Positions 12,859-13,003 of a DNA stretch of 13,003 nt are shown here, piece after piece. The stretch comes from Synergistaceae bacterium (GTDB lineage: Bacteria; Synergistota; Synergistia; Synergistales; Synergistaceae): contig JAISQP010000105.1 in the NCBI GenBank assembly GCA_031274115.1, positions 1 through 13,003 on the forward strand, in the 5' to 3' direction. Position numbers and translations under genes: made by a program. Numbering within the stretch: position 1 is the stretch's first letter; every line of letters begins with the position of its first letter. Below the pieces are notes generated by a model, which saw only the letters and a program-made list of their open reading frames with translations, was not told the origin of the DNA and searched no databases.

Positions 12859-13003
12859 GTGAGAAAGTGTTTAAGCGCGTTGTCGATAATTTTTTCGCTG
12901 TTGGCAATATGTGGGACGGCCTCCTGCGCGGTCGAGGATTGGCGCGTGTTCCCGAAGAAGTACGACGGCGTGAGCATAGCCATCAGGACGCATTATTTTC
13001 CGT
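12859..13003 (+). CDS. Exported protein of unknown function (3' end outside window)
   Basis: The first 48 codons of a gene are visible, cut by the right edge. GTG 12859 is preceded by a perfect AGGAGG (12845-12850) at eight bases, which settles the start. The N-terminus is a standard signal peptide: MRKCLSALSIIFSLLAICG has a short basic head and a hydrophobic core, followed by TASCAVEDWRV. Cleavage by signal peptidase I after ASCA is plausible; TASC could also be a weak lipobox, since position -3 is T where L, V or I is usual. The mature start (VEDWRVFPKKYDGVSIAIR) does not let me name a family. The gene is divergent from infC, with its own promoter, and so is not part of either operon described here. 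It is a protein of the envelope or beyond; nothing more can be supported. Confidence 0.8.
   Translation, partial: MRKCLSALSIIFSLLAICGTASCAVEDWRVFPKKYDGVSIAIRTHYFP

Overview
The window is dense bacterial chromosome of high G+C (estimated by eye at about 60%) with almost no spare DNA. It holds two housekeeping operons that converge at about 5.5-5.7 kb, and the start of a further gene at the right edge. I saw no tRNA, rRNA, CRISPR array or insertion sequence. Gene content and order (yebC-ruvC-ruvA-ruvB-DUF2905-spoIID-queA on one side, infC-rpmI-rplT-trkH-trkA-pheS-pheT on the other) suggest an anaerobe from Synergistota or the Clostridia-like Firmicutes. I lean towards Synergistota because of the G+C content, but this placement is an inference from synteny and not from a search.

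Left half, + strand (1-5495): a YebC-family protein (cut by the window edge), the complete RuvC/RuvA/RuvB Holliday-junction machinery, a very short DUF2905 membrane protein, an exported SpoIID/LytB-type peptidoglycan enzyme, and QueA (queuosine synthesis). Spacing runs from 4-base overlaps to 31 bases, so this is probably one transcript that begins upstream of the window.

Middle (5496-5685): a 190-base convergent intergenic segment. It is A/T-richer than its surroundings, lacks a clear intrinsic terminator, and is open in a long frame on both strands. This is the least explained stretch of the window.

Right half, - strand (12664 down to 5686): a good promoter and a structured leader precede infC (IF3), rpmI (L35), rplT (L20), trkH and trkA (potassium uptake), pheS and pheT (phenylalanyl-tRNA synthetase). 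Gaps are 31 bases or less. The translation genes infC-rpmI-rplT-pheST are a classic cluster; here a potassium channel and its regulatory subunit sit inside it. IF3 probably starts at a rare AUU (or AUC) codon, and the leader carries a terminator-like hairpin, both of which suggest feedback control.

Right edge (12796-13003): a divergent + strand promoter, a strong ribosome-binding site and the first 48 codons of an exported protein of unknown function.

Nothing here is a clearly new system. The items most worth a second look are the two-strand-open element between the operons, the infC leader and start, the divergent PheS active site, the truncated DUF2905 protein, and the long insertion in the SpoIID-like protein.
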